Shown piece by piece: positions 1 through 7,992 of a DNA stretch of 38,060 bases (positions are counted from its first letter, which is position 1; every line of letters starts with the position of its first letter). The notes under the pieces were generated by a model. It had not been told where the DNA came from, did not search any database, and worked only from the letters and a program-made list of their open reading frames with translations. Source of the DNA: Syntrophobacteraceae bacterium (GTDB lineage Bacteria > Desulfobacterota > Syntrophobacteria > Syntrophobacterales > Syntrophobacteraceae); contig JARLHP010000107.1 of the NCBI GenBank assembly GCA_031292195.1, positions 1 through 38,060 on the forward strand, in the 5' to 3' direction. The position numbers and the translations under genes are program-made.

Positions 1-117
1 AGCCGCCTGCTTCCCCGGGATCTGGTCAGGGCCGCTACCGGCGCCGACCTCGATGCGGATTATCTCATCGCTTTCCTGGAAGCAAAATACGAGAAGGCCT
101 ACGGATTGCGAGGGTAG
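1..117 (+). CDS. M32-type metallocarboxypeptidase, C-terminal end only (partial)
   Basis: The first frame is open from base 1 to a TAG at 115-117 and gives 38 residues. They read like the C-terminus of thermostable M32 carboxypeptidases: a leucine-proline rich start, then TGADLDADYLIAFLEAKY and a final YGL, matching the family's usual 'TGEPLNP.YFL.YL..KY...YG' ending. The zinc-binding HExxH lies upstream of the window and cannot be checked. These enzymes remove C-terminal residues from peptides in the cytoplasm. A 9-bp perfect inverted repeat starts right after the stop. The assignment rests only on this short tail. Confidence 0.6.
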   Translation, partial: SRLLPRDLVRAATGADLDADYLIAFLEAKYEKAYGLRG

Positions 118-145
118 GGTGGGCAAAAGCGATGCGTTGCCCACC
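118..145. repeat. Palindromic intergenic repeat (GGTGGGCAA / TTGCCCACC)
   Basis: Perfect 9-bp arms (118-126 and 137-145) enclose a 10-base loop containing GCGATGCG. It follows immediately on the upstream stop codon. It resembles the hairpins at 14740-14766 and 22091-22144, which also have GGGC/GCCC arms around a GCG-rich loop. No T tract follows, so a mobile REP-like repeat fits better than an intrinsic terminator. Confidence 0.6.
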
Positions 146-224
146 AATCTCAGGGCGGAACACGTACTGTCACAATCCCCATGGGCTACCATGACATGAA
201 CGGTTCGCTCCGCCCGGCTATTTA

Positions 225-291
225 TTCGTCCTATATGTCCTATATGTCCTATATGTCCTATTTCGTCCTATTTCGTCCTATTTCGTCCTAT
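225..291. repeat. Short tandem repeat of GTCCTAT units
   Basis: Seven head-to-tail units are visible: one TTCGTCCTAT, three ATGTCCTAT and three more TTCGTCCTAT. The 9- and 10-base versions are grouped, as expected from slippage or unequal exchange within an array. The block is non-coding, between the carboxypeptidase end and the 3' end of alr. No function is apparent. Confidence 0.85.
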
Positions 292-368
292 ACCTTCCAA
301 TTCTCCCATGTAAGGATTCCCGTGGCGCACACCTTTCCCACCATCTCTGGGTTCTCCCCACCCCGACC

Positions 369-1490
369 TCAACCGGCGTCTCCAACGTAGACCCGAGAAA
401 CGCGCCGGGAAAGTCCACAGGTAAGCTCATAGGGAATCGTGCCTATCCTTTCGGCCACCTCCAGGGTCTGAATGCTCCCTTCGGCCGTCTCACCCCACAG
501 CAGGACTTCGTCTCCCACCGCCACGGGGCCGCCGCCGACATTCACCATGATGTAGTCCATGGTCACGGTCCCAACCATCGGGTATCGCCTGCCCCTGATC
601 AGCACTTCCCCATTGTTGGTGAACCTTCGGCTGAGGCCGTCCGCATAGCCCACCGGCAGCACCGCTATCCGGGTTTGCCCGGGCGTGGTCCACCTCCTGC
701 CGTAGCTTACCGGGTGGCCGCCGGGCATCTCCCGCAGGTGGGCCACATAAGTCTTGAAGGACATCACCTGCCGAGGCGAAATACACCGGGAAGTCTCCTT
801 TGACGGATAATGCCCGTACATCAATATCCCCGGCCGCACGGCATCGAAATAGCTTTCGGGAAGATCGAGAATCGCCCCGCTTGCCGCCATATGAATGATC
901 CGGGGCTTCTTACCCAGTCCGGACAGCAGGGAAATTGCCTTGCCAAACCTTGCCAGTTGAAGATGCGCGTAGGATTTATCCTGCTCGTCGGCCGTCGAAA
1001 AATGGGTGTAGAGCCCCTCCCAGTCGCAACCACCGCACTTTGAAAGACGGTCGAACAACTCCGCCGCCCGGGGTAAAAGCAGCCCCACCCGCCCCATTCC
1101 GGAATCCAGCTTCAAGTGCACACGGACGCTCAAACCCGGCAACCGCCGGAGGACGGCTTCAATCCAGTCCAGGTCCTCGGGATCGAAAATGGAAATAGTG
1201 AGGCCGGCCTTGACCGCCTCTATTATCTGGTCCGGAAAAAGTCGGCCAAGAACCAGGATTGGCGTGGAAATTCCGCTTTCCCGGAGTTCCATGGCTTCCT
1301 CGAACCGAGCGACCGCAAACATCGAACACCCTTCCCGCACAAGCCGCCCGGCCACAACCACCGCGCCATGCCCGTAGGCGTCGGCCTTTATAACCGGAAT
1401 AACACCGCAATCCCCCACTCTTTCCCGGATGCCTCGAAGGTTCCAAGCAAGATTATCCAGGTTTATTTCCGCATAAGTTCCACACTTCAT
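369..1490 (-). CDS. alr: Alanine racemase (PLP-dependent)
   Basis: Interconverts L- and D-alanine, supplying D-alanine for peptidoglycan; cytoplasmic. The 373-residue product has the usual family length. It carries the PLP-lysine motif VIKADAYGHG near the N-terminus (Lys about 35) and the catalytic-tyrosine motif SYGRRWT (Tyr about 263), followed by LPVGYADG and the C-terminal beta domain. The start at 1490 is chosen because it gives the canonical N-terminus (MKCGTYAEINLDNL) and has GGAG about 8 bases upstream; longer frames to 1586 add unconserved residues. It is the last gene of a minus-strand set, 67 bases after the HD-domain gene. No missing catalytic residue is seen. Confidence 0.95.
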   Translation of the reverse strand: MKCGTYAEINLDNLAWNLRGIRERVGDCGVIPVIKADAYGHGAVVVAGRLVREGCSMFAVARFEEAMELRESGISTPILVLGRLFPDQIIEAVKAGLTISIFDPEDLDWIEAVLRRLPGLSVRVHLKLDSGMGRVGLLLPRAAELFDRLSKCGGCDWEGLYTHFSTADEQDKSYAHLQLARFGKAISLLSGLGKKPRIIHMAASGAILDLPESYFDAVRPGILMYGHYPSKETSRCISPRQVMSFKTYVAHLREMPGGHPVSYGRRWTTPGQTRIAVLPVGYADGLSRRFTNNGEVLIRGRRYPMVGTVTMDYIMVNVGGGPVAVGDEVLLWGETAEGSIQTLEVAERIGTIPYELTCGLSRRVSRVYVGDAG

Positions 1491-1557
1491 AAAATCTCCA
1501 AATCTCCGCATTATTTGAAACCCGATAGGGGCGTGAAAACAAAGGCAAGTCCCCGCG

Positions 1558-3789
1558 TCAGTCTTTCCCGGCGACCAGGCGACCACCGCCGCCGGCCTCC
1601 TCCTGCCACGGATACGAAACGCGGCTGTGAAAAGCCGCCGAAAGGGCGTCGACCAGAGAGACCCTCACCCGGGCCAGTTCCTCCGTCGTCAAATCGCACT
1701 CATCGAATTGACCGTCATCGATGCGTTTTTCGATAATATGGCGAACCACCGCCTCGACTGCCGCCCGGCTGGGCTCCGGAAGGCTCCGTGAAGCGGCTTC
1801 CGAGGCGTCGGCAATCATCAGGATGGCAGTCTCTTTGCTTTGAGGCTTGGGCCCGGAGTAGCGGAAGTCCTTTTCCATCGGACGAGTCTCCGAACCGCTG
1901 TGTTTTGCTTTGTCCCAGAAGCATTCCAGGATGGTGGTCCCGTGGTGCTGCGAAATGAAGTCCAGAATTTCCCTCGGCAGTCCGGCCTTCTTCCCGATGC
2001 GCAAGCCCTTGTTTACATGGTCGATGATAATTCTGGCGCTCTGGGCGGCGTCAAGTTCGTCATGGGGATTCGACCCGCCTGCCTGGTTCTCCGTAAAGTA
2101 GGCGGGCTCGGACATTTTCCCGATATCGTGGAAGTAAATCCCGGCCCTTAGCAGCGCCACATTGGCCCCGATCGCTTCGCCCGCGGCCTGGGCGATGTTG
2201 GCCACAGACATCACGTGCTGATAGGTCCCCGGGGCCCTGCTCAAGAGTTCCTTCAAAACGGGGTGTTCCAGGTTGGTCCAACCGCTGAGCTGAAAAGTGG
2301 AACTGGTGCGAAGCCCAAATTCGAGCAGGGGCAGGGCCACCACGGCGAGCGGCGCGGACACGAGCCCGCCGGCCACGGCCCACCCCCCGTCACGGACCAG
2401 CGCAAGCCCGGGGAGTTCGAGCATCCAGGCAGCCGCGTCCAGCCGGGCGGGGATAGCCTGCCAAAGCCCCTGCCAGTCCAGGCTGAAAGAAATGGCCATA
2501 AGCGCGCCCACCGCCCCGGCCACCGCGCAGGGCACGAGAAGGTTCGTCCTTTTGCGGATTTTTCCGGAGGTAAGCAACGCGGTAAGACCGCCGATCAGAA
2601 AAAAGAGCAGGCTGTGAATATTTCTCCCGGCGATCAAAGCCGCCACAATGGCGGCCATAACCGTCGTGCAGGCAGCACTCCCCCGGCTCTGCCCCAGCAG
2701 CACCAACACCAGTGGAACAAAGGCGATGGGAAGAAAATAAACCGGCCAGGGGGTGAGAAGCATCGATGCTTCGAAAATCAGTATGGAAAGGGTCAGCACC
2801 GAAAAATGGATGGAGTGCGACTGTCCGCCCCGCCGCCTCTTACCGCTCACCGTGGAAAGCGTCCTGTCGTAGAGAAGTGTCAGGATCAGTATTGCCAGGG
2901 TTACCCAGCAAACACTCGAATGGAAGTCTCTTTGCTCGGCATCCCGGCTTGCCGCCAGGAGCGGTTCGTCGGCTTCCGTAAGGACCTTGCGCGCCGGAAC
3001 CAGGACCTGCCCCGAATCGTAGTGAACCACATTGGACGGGTAGCGCTGAATGATTTCTTCGATGCGCCTTTCATTTTCCTTCTGATCGTAGATCAGGTTG
3101 GGGGCAAGGGTGGCGGAAGCGATGGCGCTCACCTGGTCGAGCACTTTTTTGTCCACCTGCCAGAAAATCTTTTCGGCCTGTTTATGAAGCACTTCCCGAG
3201 CTTTTTTTACCGTCAGGAACCGGGCGGCGGGATAAACCACCGTCCCCATGGGCTCCGGATAGCGCACTTCCGCGGTGGCCTTTCCCCCAAGCGGCCCGGG
3301 TTCTTTCAAAATCAAGCTCTGCGAAACGGAGGTCTCGATGGCCGTCATGCCTTCCAGCAAATTCTGCAATCCGGGATATCCAAGGAGCAGCGCCGCTCCA
3401 TCCGGGCTGAGAGCTATCCCGAATTGTTTCTTCAGGTATGCGGCGAGTCCGCCCGCATCCATTCGGCCCCCTTGGGGGGAGGGCGACAGGGAGGCGATGA
3501 AATTCGCCATCTCTTTTCTGCCCGAATCCGCTTCCCCGGGGGAAAAAATGTAGAGCGGCACATACTGGGACAGGGCCAGGTTGCGCTTGCCGCCGAAAGC
3601 CTTGGCCTGGTCGAAAACCAGGGGGCGATCCGCGCGGAAAGTGATCGGAGAGGAATCTCCCGGCCGCAGACTGGAAAAGGTGAGGCTGATGTTTTGTGAG
3701 TAACAGGCTAACAGGCTGAGAGCCAGGAAGATCGTTATCAGAATCGTTTTCATTATCATCTTTGTCCGGGTGTGCGATAAGGAACTCAC
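1558..3789 (-). CDS. 7TM-HD family cyclic dinucleotide phosphodiesterase (PgpH-like)
   Basis: A 743-residue membrane protein. Residues ~13-30 form a signal anchor, ~35-290 an extracytoplasmic domain (7TMR-HDED type), and ~292-490 several membrane segments. From ~515 there is a cytosolic HD domain with TYQH (H525), the HDIGK metal motif (554-558), a later HH pair (615-616) and a conserved D near 661. Characterised members (PgpH) hydrolyse c-di-AMP, so this is inferred as a c-di-AMP phosphodiesterase; the substrate is not proven. The first codon is GTG at 3789, overlapping the upstream gene's stop as GTGA; internal ATGs at 3759 and 3753 are alternative starts. Usual PgpH neighbours (phoH, ybeY) are absent; here it sits between a large membrane protein and alr. 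Confidence 0.88.
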   Translation of the reverse strand: MSSLSHTRTKMIMKTILITIFLALSLLACYSQNISLTFSSLRPGDSSPITFRADRPLVFDQAKAFGGKRNLALSQYVPLYIFSPGEADSGRKEMANFIASLSPSPQGGRMDAGGLAAYLKKQFGIALSPDGAALLLGYPGLQNLLEGMTAIETSVSQSLILKEPGPLGGKATAEVRYPEPMGTVVYPAARFLTVKKAREVLHKQAEKIFWQVDKKVLDQVSAIASATLAPNLIYDQKENERRIEEIIQRYPSNVVHYDSGQVLVPARKVLTEADEPLLAASRDAEQRDFHSSVCWVTLAILILTLLYDRTLSTVSGKRRRGGQSHSIHFSVLTLSILIFEASMLLTPWPVYFLPIAFVPLVLVLLGQSRGSAACTTVMAAIVAALIAGRNIHSLLFFLIGGLTALLTSGKIRKRTNLLVPCAVAGAVGALMAISFSLDWQGLWQAIPARLDAAAWMLELPGLALVRDGGWAVAGGLVSAPLAVVALPLLEFGLRTSSTFQLSGWTNLEHPVLKELLSRAPGTYQHVMSVANIAQAAGEAIGANVALLRAGIYFHDIGKMSEPAYFTENQAGGSNPHDELDAAQSARIIIDHVNKGLRIGKKAGLPREILDFISQHHGTTILECFWDKAKHSGSETRPMEKDFRYSGPKPQSKETAILMIADASEAASRSLPEPSRAAVEAVVRHIIEKRIDDGQFDECDLTTEELARVRVSLVDALSAAFHSRVSYPWQEEAGGGGRLVAGKD

Positions 3790-6700
3790 ACAACAGCTTG
3801 AAGCCCTTCTATCACGTTAAGGTATTCTTCGGAACAGTCCAGATAAAAAGAAAGGGCCTTTTCGTACTTTTTCCCGGCAATTCCTTCCCGCAGCAGTTGA
3901 CTCACCTCCTGCCGGCGCCGAAGCACGGACTGGGAGCGCACCAGGATCTCGCGCTCATCGCGGGACATCCCCTCCATCACCGACCGGAATTCGTATCGGG
4001 CCCTGGGCTGGTACATCCAGAAATAGAGCAGGTCCAGTCCGTTTACTATGATGATCTTTTCCAGGTCGCGGGCCTCGGAGCTAAGCCGCATCATGAAATC
4101 GGCGGGAGTCTCCAGCATCTTCAAGACATCGGCCTCCGGATACATAAGCTCCAGTTGAGCGTAAGCGTCGAACAACTGTTTGAGTTTTCCCGCATAGTCG
4201 TCGGCGCGCAGTTGGATGTACTCGTTGCGGTCGGCCAGCCCCTCGATTACCCCGGCGATCGTATCGGAGGCGGCCTTGGATATTATGGCCGCCCACCTTT
4301 CGAGCATGCCGGAAATGTTTGAAACGCCAAAGACCCCCATCACCCCTCCCGCGGCCTGGTTGATCAGAAAAGCCAGTGGAATGGAGAGGACCGTACGAAA
4401 AAGCAGATTGCTGGTCGCCGTGCCTTTTGGAAGGCCCCGCCACTGGTTGTGGCAGAAGATATACACCCCGTTGGCCAGGGCGATTAAGGCATAGAGCAGC
4501 ACTGGGCGCGTGGAGGTGGTAATGGAGAAGCCCCTGTCCAAAATGACCGTCTTTACCAGGTAGTCGAGCAGGGGGACCGAAACGCCGGTAAAGAAAAGCG
4601 AATCGCTGATCCTGCCCCAGCTTATGTAGCTGTCCCATTTTATGAGGGAGGAGGGCCGAAAGCCGCCCGCCCCAAATACCGACTGGATGATGTTGCGAAG
4701 CCCGGTGATCGCAAACCAGATCGGGGCCCCCAACCATGCCAGCACCCACCAGTCCTTGGTGAGGTAAAAGCTGAGGAAAGCCGGGATGAAACCGGCCGTG
4801 ATCTTTATGGCGTTCTTCACCATTTCGTTCAAATAAGCCCAGGATATTTGTTTTCCGGAGGGACCGGTTTTTTCAATAATATGGATTCCGTTGTCGTGCC
4901 GTCCGCTTATGCCCCCGAGGGTCACCACGTTACCCTTCTCCTGGATCCGGGTGGAGAGTTCGTCCACTTCCCAGCCCTCTTCGCACTTGAGCCCGATGCG
5001 CCCAAGCCCCGGGACATGACTCAGTAGCGAGTAAAGCAGGCGGGAATAATAGTTGGTCCTGCGCTCCGGGATATAGGTGTTTCGGGAAAAAGCGTCGATT
5101 CGAACAGGCACGATAAGCCTCTGAGGCCCCTTGGAGACCCGGACCTCCCTTTGGGCCTTCTCCACAAGAGTCTCCAGTATGGCCAGCCCCATGCCGTGAA
5201 GCCGGTGGGAGTGCCCGGTGGAATCGCTTCCGATTTTTGAGCGCAGCGGCCCTTTCCTGTAATAGGCCTGCAGGGTCGGGATGTTTCGCAGGATCTCGTG
5301 GAATTTGGCGATTCTTTCCGGACCGCTCCCGCCCTCATGCATCCGGCGGATCATCGCCAGGATGAGCTTTTTCAAACCCACGGTGTTCTCTTCGTTTATA
5401 GCCCTCTGCAGCTCATTTATTTCACGGTAGTTTCCAGCCTTGCCCGTGGAAAAGTCCTTTAAATTGAAAATCTCCAGGTCGCTGATGGCTCCTTTGCACA
5501 TGTAGAGCAGTTCGAGCACATCTTCGGCCTTGAGATTGGTGAGGTTCAGCCTGATCCTGCAGCCCGCCCTCAAACCGTTTAACCGGTCGACAAGTTCGGG
5601 GGGGGTCAGTTTGAGCAGATTTGGAATGTCGGCGCCCTCCACGGGCACGTGGTGCGGGTCTGCAATTCCGGGGTTTTGGGGGGACCGTAAAAACCGCTCG
5701 ACGATGGCTTCGGAGTCAAGCCCGTTCATCTCGTCGACCAGCCCGATCATCCTCTCACGCTCATCCCGGGATGCGGCGCTCAAGACCCCTTTGAGCGCAG
5801 CCCCCCTCTCGCACATGGCCGGAACCAGGTTTCGATGGATGAACTTGGCCAGATGCAGTATGGAAGGCTGACCTTCCCCCACATAGGCCAGGAAAGCCGA
5901 GGGGTCGAAAACGTCCAGGTTCAGCCCGTATCTTTGGTTTATCTTCGGCAGTTGGTTTCGGTTGAATTCCCCCAGCACTTTCAGGATATATCGGCTCTGA
6001 TGGGCCGAGACTTCCCTTCCCTCCTCCATAAAACCCTTTGTGCGCCGGTCACCCAGAAAGGAGAGGAAGTCCTTCGGGTCGGACAGGCCCGCCGGGGCAT
6101 ATATGAGCTGTATATAGGCCCCATAAAACCTCACGGAAAACCCTATGCCTATCCGCACCGCCACGCCCATGATTTCGGCGGCTTCCAGCAGCTCTTCGGC
6201 CGCCATGGGCGGCACGTAATTGTAATAAACCACGGTGAGGCGCCGGATACCCTTGATCCAGGCGTCCATTATGAGATGGGACGGTGACTTTCGCCCCTTG
6301 GTGCTCGAATCGTGAATATGGTCGTCGAAGGAGACCTGGTCCCAGTTTTCGGGCATCTCCAGCAGGTGGTAGCGGCGCAGAAGCGAACGGATCGATCGGG
6401 GCCTGCCGATGACCGCCGCTCGGAAATCATGGGCCAGTTTGAGTTGCCCCAGCCTGCCGTCGGGTTTTCGCACCATCTCCTTCATTATTTCCAGGAGCAC
6501 CCGCGCTCCATTTCTTCGCATGTGCACTTCCCCGCTACTCATCACCTCATCGCGAAGGCTGCGAAGCGCGCTGATGCGCTCCTCGGCCTTTCCGGCTTCC
6601 AGCGACTCCAGAAGCCTCAGGGCCGCATAGGCCATGCGCAGGGCGGGAGAAGCCGCCAATTCTTTTATTCCGTGCGGGTGAAACCAGGGGTAGAGGAGAT

Positions 6701-6806
6701 CTTTCAGGTATTGGAGCGAGTCCCTGCCCTTGAGCACCTCGTCTACCAGGCTCAAGAGCTCATAATCGCGACGATCGAAAAGGATCGCGGGAATTTCCCT
6801 TTTCAT
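3786..6806 (-). CDS. Large unrecognised membrane protein with PHP-like motifs
   Basis: About 1006 residues from the ATG at 6806, chosen for GGAAG 8-12 bases upstream and a plausible N-terminus; an in-frame codon at 6830 is possible. Residues ~1-150 are helical and charged. At ~160-171 the segment FDDHIHDSSTKGRKSP resembles PHP motif I (DxHxH..SDG), and GSDSTGHS near 526-533 resembles the later PHP GSDxH motif. The usual ITDHN strand is replaced by VVYYN, so metal ligands may be lost. Residues ~660-830 hold several hydrophobic segments with W-rich loops, followed by a ~170-residue helical, probably cytosolic tail. It overlaps the PgpH-like gene by four bases (GTGA), implying translational coupling. 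No family or reaction can be named; a PHP-derived membrane protein linked to cyclic-dinucleotide or cell-wall control is inference. Confidence 0.85.
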   Translation of the reverse strand: MKREIPAILFDRRDYELLSLVDEVLKGRDSLQYLKDLLYPWFHPHGIKELAASPALRMAYAALRLLESLEAGKAEERISALRSLRDEVMSSGEVHMRRNGARVLLEIMKEMVRKPDGRLGQLKLAHDFRAAVIGRPRSIRSLLRRYHLLEMPENWDQVSFDDHIHDSSTKGRKSPSHLIMDAWIKGIRRLTVVYYNYVPPMAAEELLEAAEIMGVAVRIGIGFSVRFYGAYIQLIYAPAGLSDPKDFLSFLGDRRTKGFMEEGREVSAHQSRYILKVLGEFNRNQLPKINQRYGLNLDVFDPSAFLAYVGEGQPSILHLAKFIHRNLVPAMCERGAALKGVLSAASRDERERMIGLVDEMNGLDSEAIVERFLRSPQNPGIADPHHVPVEGADIPNLLKLTPPELVDRLNGLRAGCRIRLNLTNLKAEDVLELLYMCKGAISDLEIFNLKDFSTGKAGNYREINELQRAINEENTVGLKKLILAMIRRMHEGGSGPERIAKFHEILRNIPTLQAYYRKGPLRSKIGSDSTGHSHRLHGMGLAILETLVEKAQREVRVSKGPQRLIVPVRIDAFSRNTYIPERRTNYYSRLLYSLLSHVPGLGRIGLKCEEGWEVDELSTRIQEKGNVVTLGGISGRHDNGIHIIEKTGPSGKQISWAYLNEMVKNAIKITAGFIPAFLSFYLTKDWWVLAWLGAPIWFAITGLRNIIQSVFGAGGFRPSSLIKWDSYISWGRISDSLFFTGVSVPLLDYLVKTVILDRGFSITTSTRPVLLYALIALANGVYIFCHNQWRGLPKGTATSNLLFRTVLSIPLAFLINQAAGGVMGVFGVSNISGMLERWAAIISKAASDTIAGVIEGLADRNEYIQLRADDYAGKLKQLFDAYAQLELMYPEADVLKMLETPADFMMRLSSEARDLEKIIIVNGLDLLYFWMYQPRARYEFRSVMEGMSRDEREILVRSQSVLRRRQEVSQLLREGIAGKKYEKALSFYLDCSEEYLNVIEGLQAVV

Positions 6807-6984
6807 GATGCACTTCCGGCTTCCCCGCAACGCCGACTGCGGTTGCGGGGCAAAACAATTTCACGTATAAAGGCCCTGTGGTCGTTTTTTTTATAATGGC
6901 TCGAAAAATACCGCGAAGATATTGTAGCACCAAATATAATAAAGGATAAACAGGTTAACGTCTCTGCCACGAGGAGCTGTGCTG

Positions 6985-7830
6985 ATGCGCATCATAGAAA
7001 ATATCGCCGAGATGCGGCGGATTTCTGACACCTGGCGCGCCGAGGGGGAACGGATCGCTTTCGTCCCCACCATGGGCTACCTGCACGAGGGCCACCTGAG
7101 CCTTTTGCGCGCCGCCCGGGAACTGGGGACAAGGAGTGTCATCAGCATATTCGTAAACCCCACCCAGTTCGCGCCCACCGAGGACTTCGCAAGCTATCCG
7201 CGAGACCTTCGAAAGGACCTCGATCTTTGCGCCCAAACCGGCATAGACGCGGCCTTTGTCCCCACGGCCGAGGAGATGTACCCCGAAGGCTTCCAAACTT
7301 TTATCGAGGTTACCCGCGTTACTCAAAATCTTTGCGGCGCGAGCCGGCCGATTTTCTTTCGCGGCGTGGCCACCGTGGTGACCAAACTGTTCAATGCCGT
7401 AAAACCCCACTCGGCGCTCTTCGGACAAAAGGACTTCCAGCAACTGGTGACCATCCGGCGCATGGTCAAAGATTTGAACATGGACATCGAAATAGTGGGG
7501 CACCCGATCATCCGGGAAAAAGACGGCCTGGCCATGAGCAGCCGCAACACCTATCTCCGGGCCGATGAGCGGCCCGTGGCTCTTCGGCTTAGCCGGTCGC
7601 TGCAGCTTGCCCGCCAGTTAGTCAATTCAGGCGAAAGAAATGCGGCGGCAATTCTTGCAGCGGTAAGCGACTCCATTACCGCGGGCGGGGGCGCCACGAT
7701 CGATTACGCCAGGCTGTGCGACACCGAGACTATAGAGGATGTGGAGGTAGTAGACGGCCCTACCCTGCTGGCCTTGGCCGTATGGGTGGGGAAAACGCGG
7801 CTGATCGATAACTGTGTTCTGGAGAGCTGA
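6985..7830 (+). CDS. panC: Pantothenate synthetase
   Basis: Condenses pantoate and beta-alanine with ATP to pantothenate, the last step towards vitamin B5 and CoA. The 281-residue product has the family length and motifs: PTMGYLHEGHLSLL (HIGH-type nucleotidyl motif, residues ~27-40), FVNPTQF, FGQKDFQQL and the MSSRN pantoate/ATP motif. The ATG at 6985 has GAGGAG at 6971-6976, eight bases upstream; a GTG six bases earlier is less well placed. It stands alone on the plus strand, divergent from the large membrane protein across an AT-rich gap, with no panB or panD in view. Confidence 0.96.
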   Translation: MRIIENIAEMRRISDTWRAEGERIAFVPTMGYLHEGHLSLLRAARELGTRSVISIFVNPTQFAPTEDFASYPRDLRKDLDLCAQTGIDAAFVPTAEEMYPEGFQTFIEVTRVTQNLCGASRPIFFRGVATVVTKLFNAVKPHSALFGQKDFQQLVTIRRMVKDLNMDIEIVGHPIIREKDGLAMSSRNTYLRADERPVALRLSRSLQLARQLVNSGERNAAAILAAVSDSITAGGGATIDYARLCDTETIEDVEVVDGPTLLALAVWVGKTRLIDNCVLES

Positions 7831-7846
7831 GCACCAATAGGCATTC

Positions 7847-7926
7847 CCGCGCGCCGGAAGCCATCTCTTGTCGCCACGCCGGGGAATTGGTCTCACCATG
7901 CCGGCGCGCGGCACGCCCGCATGGTG
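7847..7926. repeat. Overlapping inverted repeats between convergent panC and ppiD-like genes
   Basis: CCGCGCGCCGG (7847-7857) pairs perfectly with CCGGCGCGCGG (7901-7911). CACCATG (7894-7900) pairs with CATGGTG (7920-7926), so two alternative hairpins overlap. They lie between converging genes, a usual place for a transcription block, but no run of T follows either hairpin, so a rho-independent terminator is not certain. Confidence 0.5.
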
Positions 7927-7992
7927 GAGGAAAAAACCGGGTCCGGCCCGAAGGTTGCAAACGTAAAGATTTGGACTCCGTCGTTGACTACC

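Noticed and set aside
2215..3699. Long plus-strand open frame opposite the PgpH-like gene
   Set aside because: Translation is Pro/Gly/Arg-rich and low-complexity, no ribosome site, and the minus strand carries a clear membrane HD protein.
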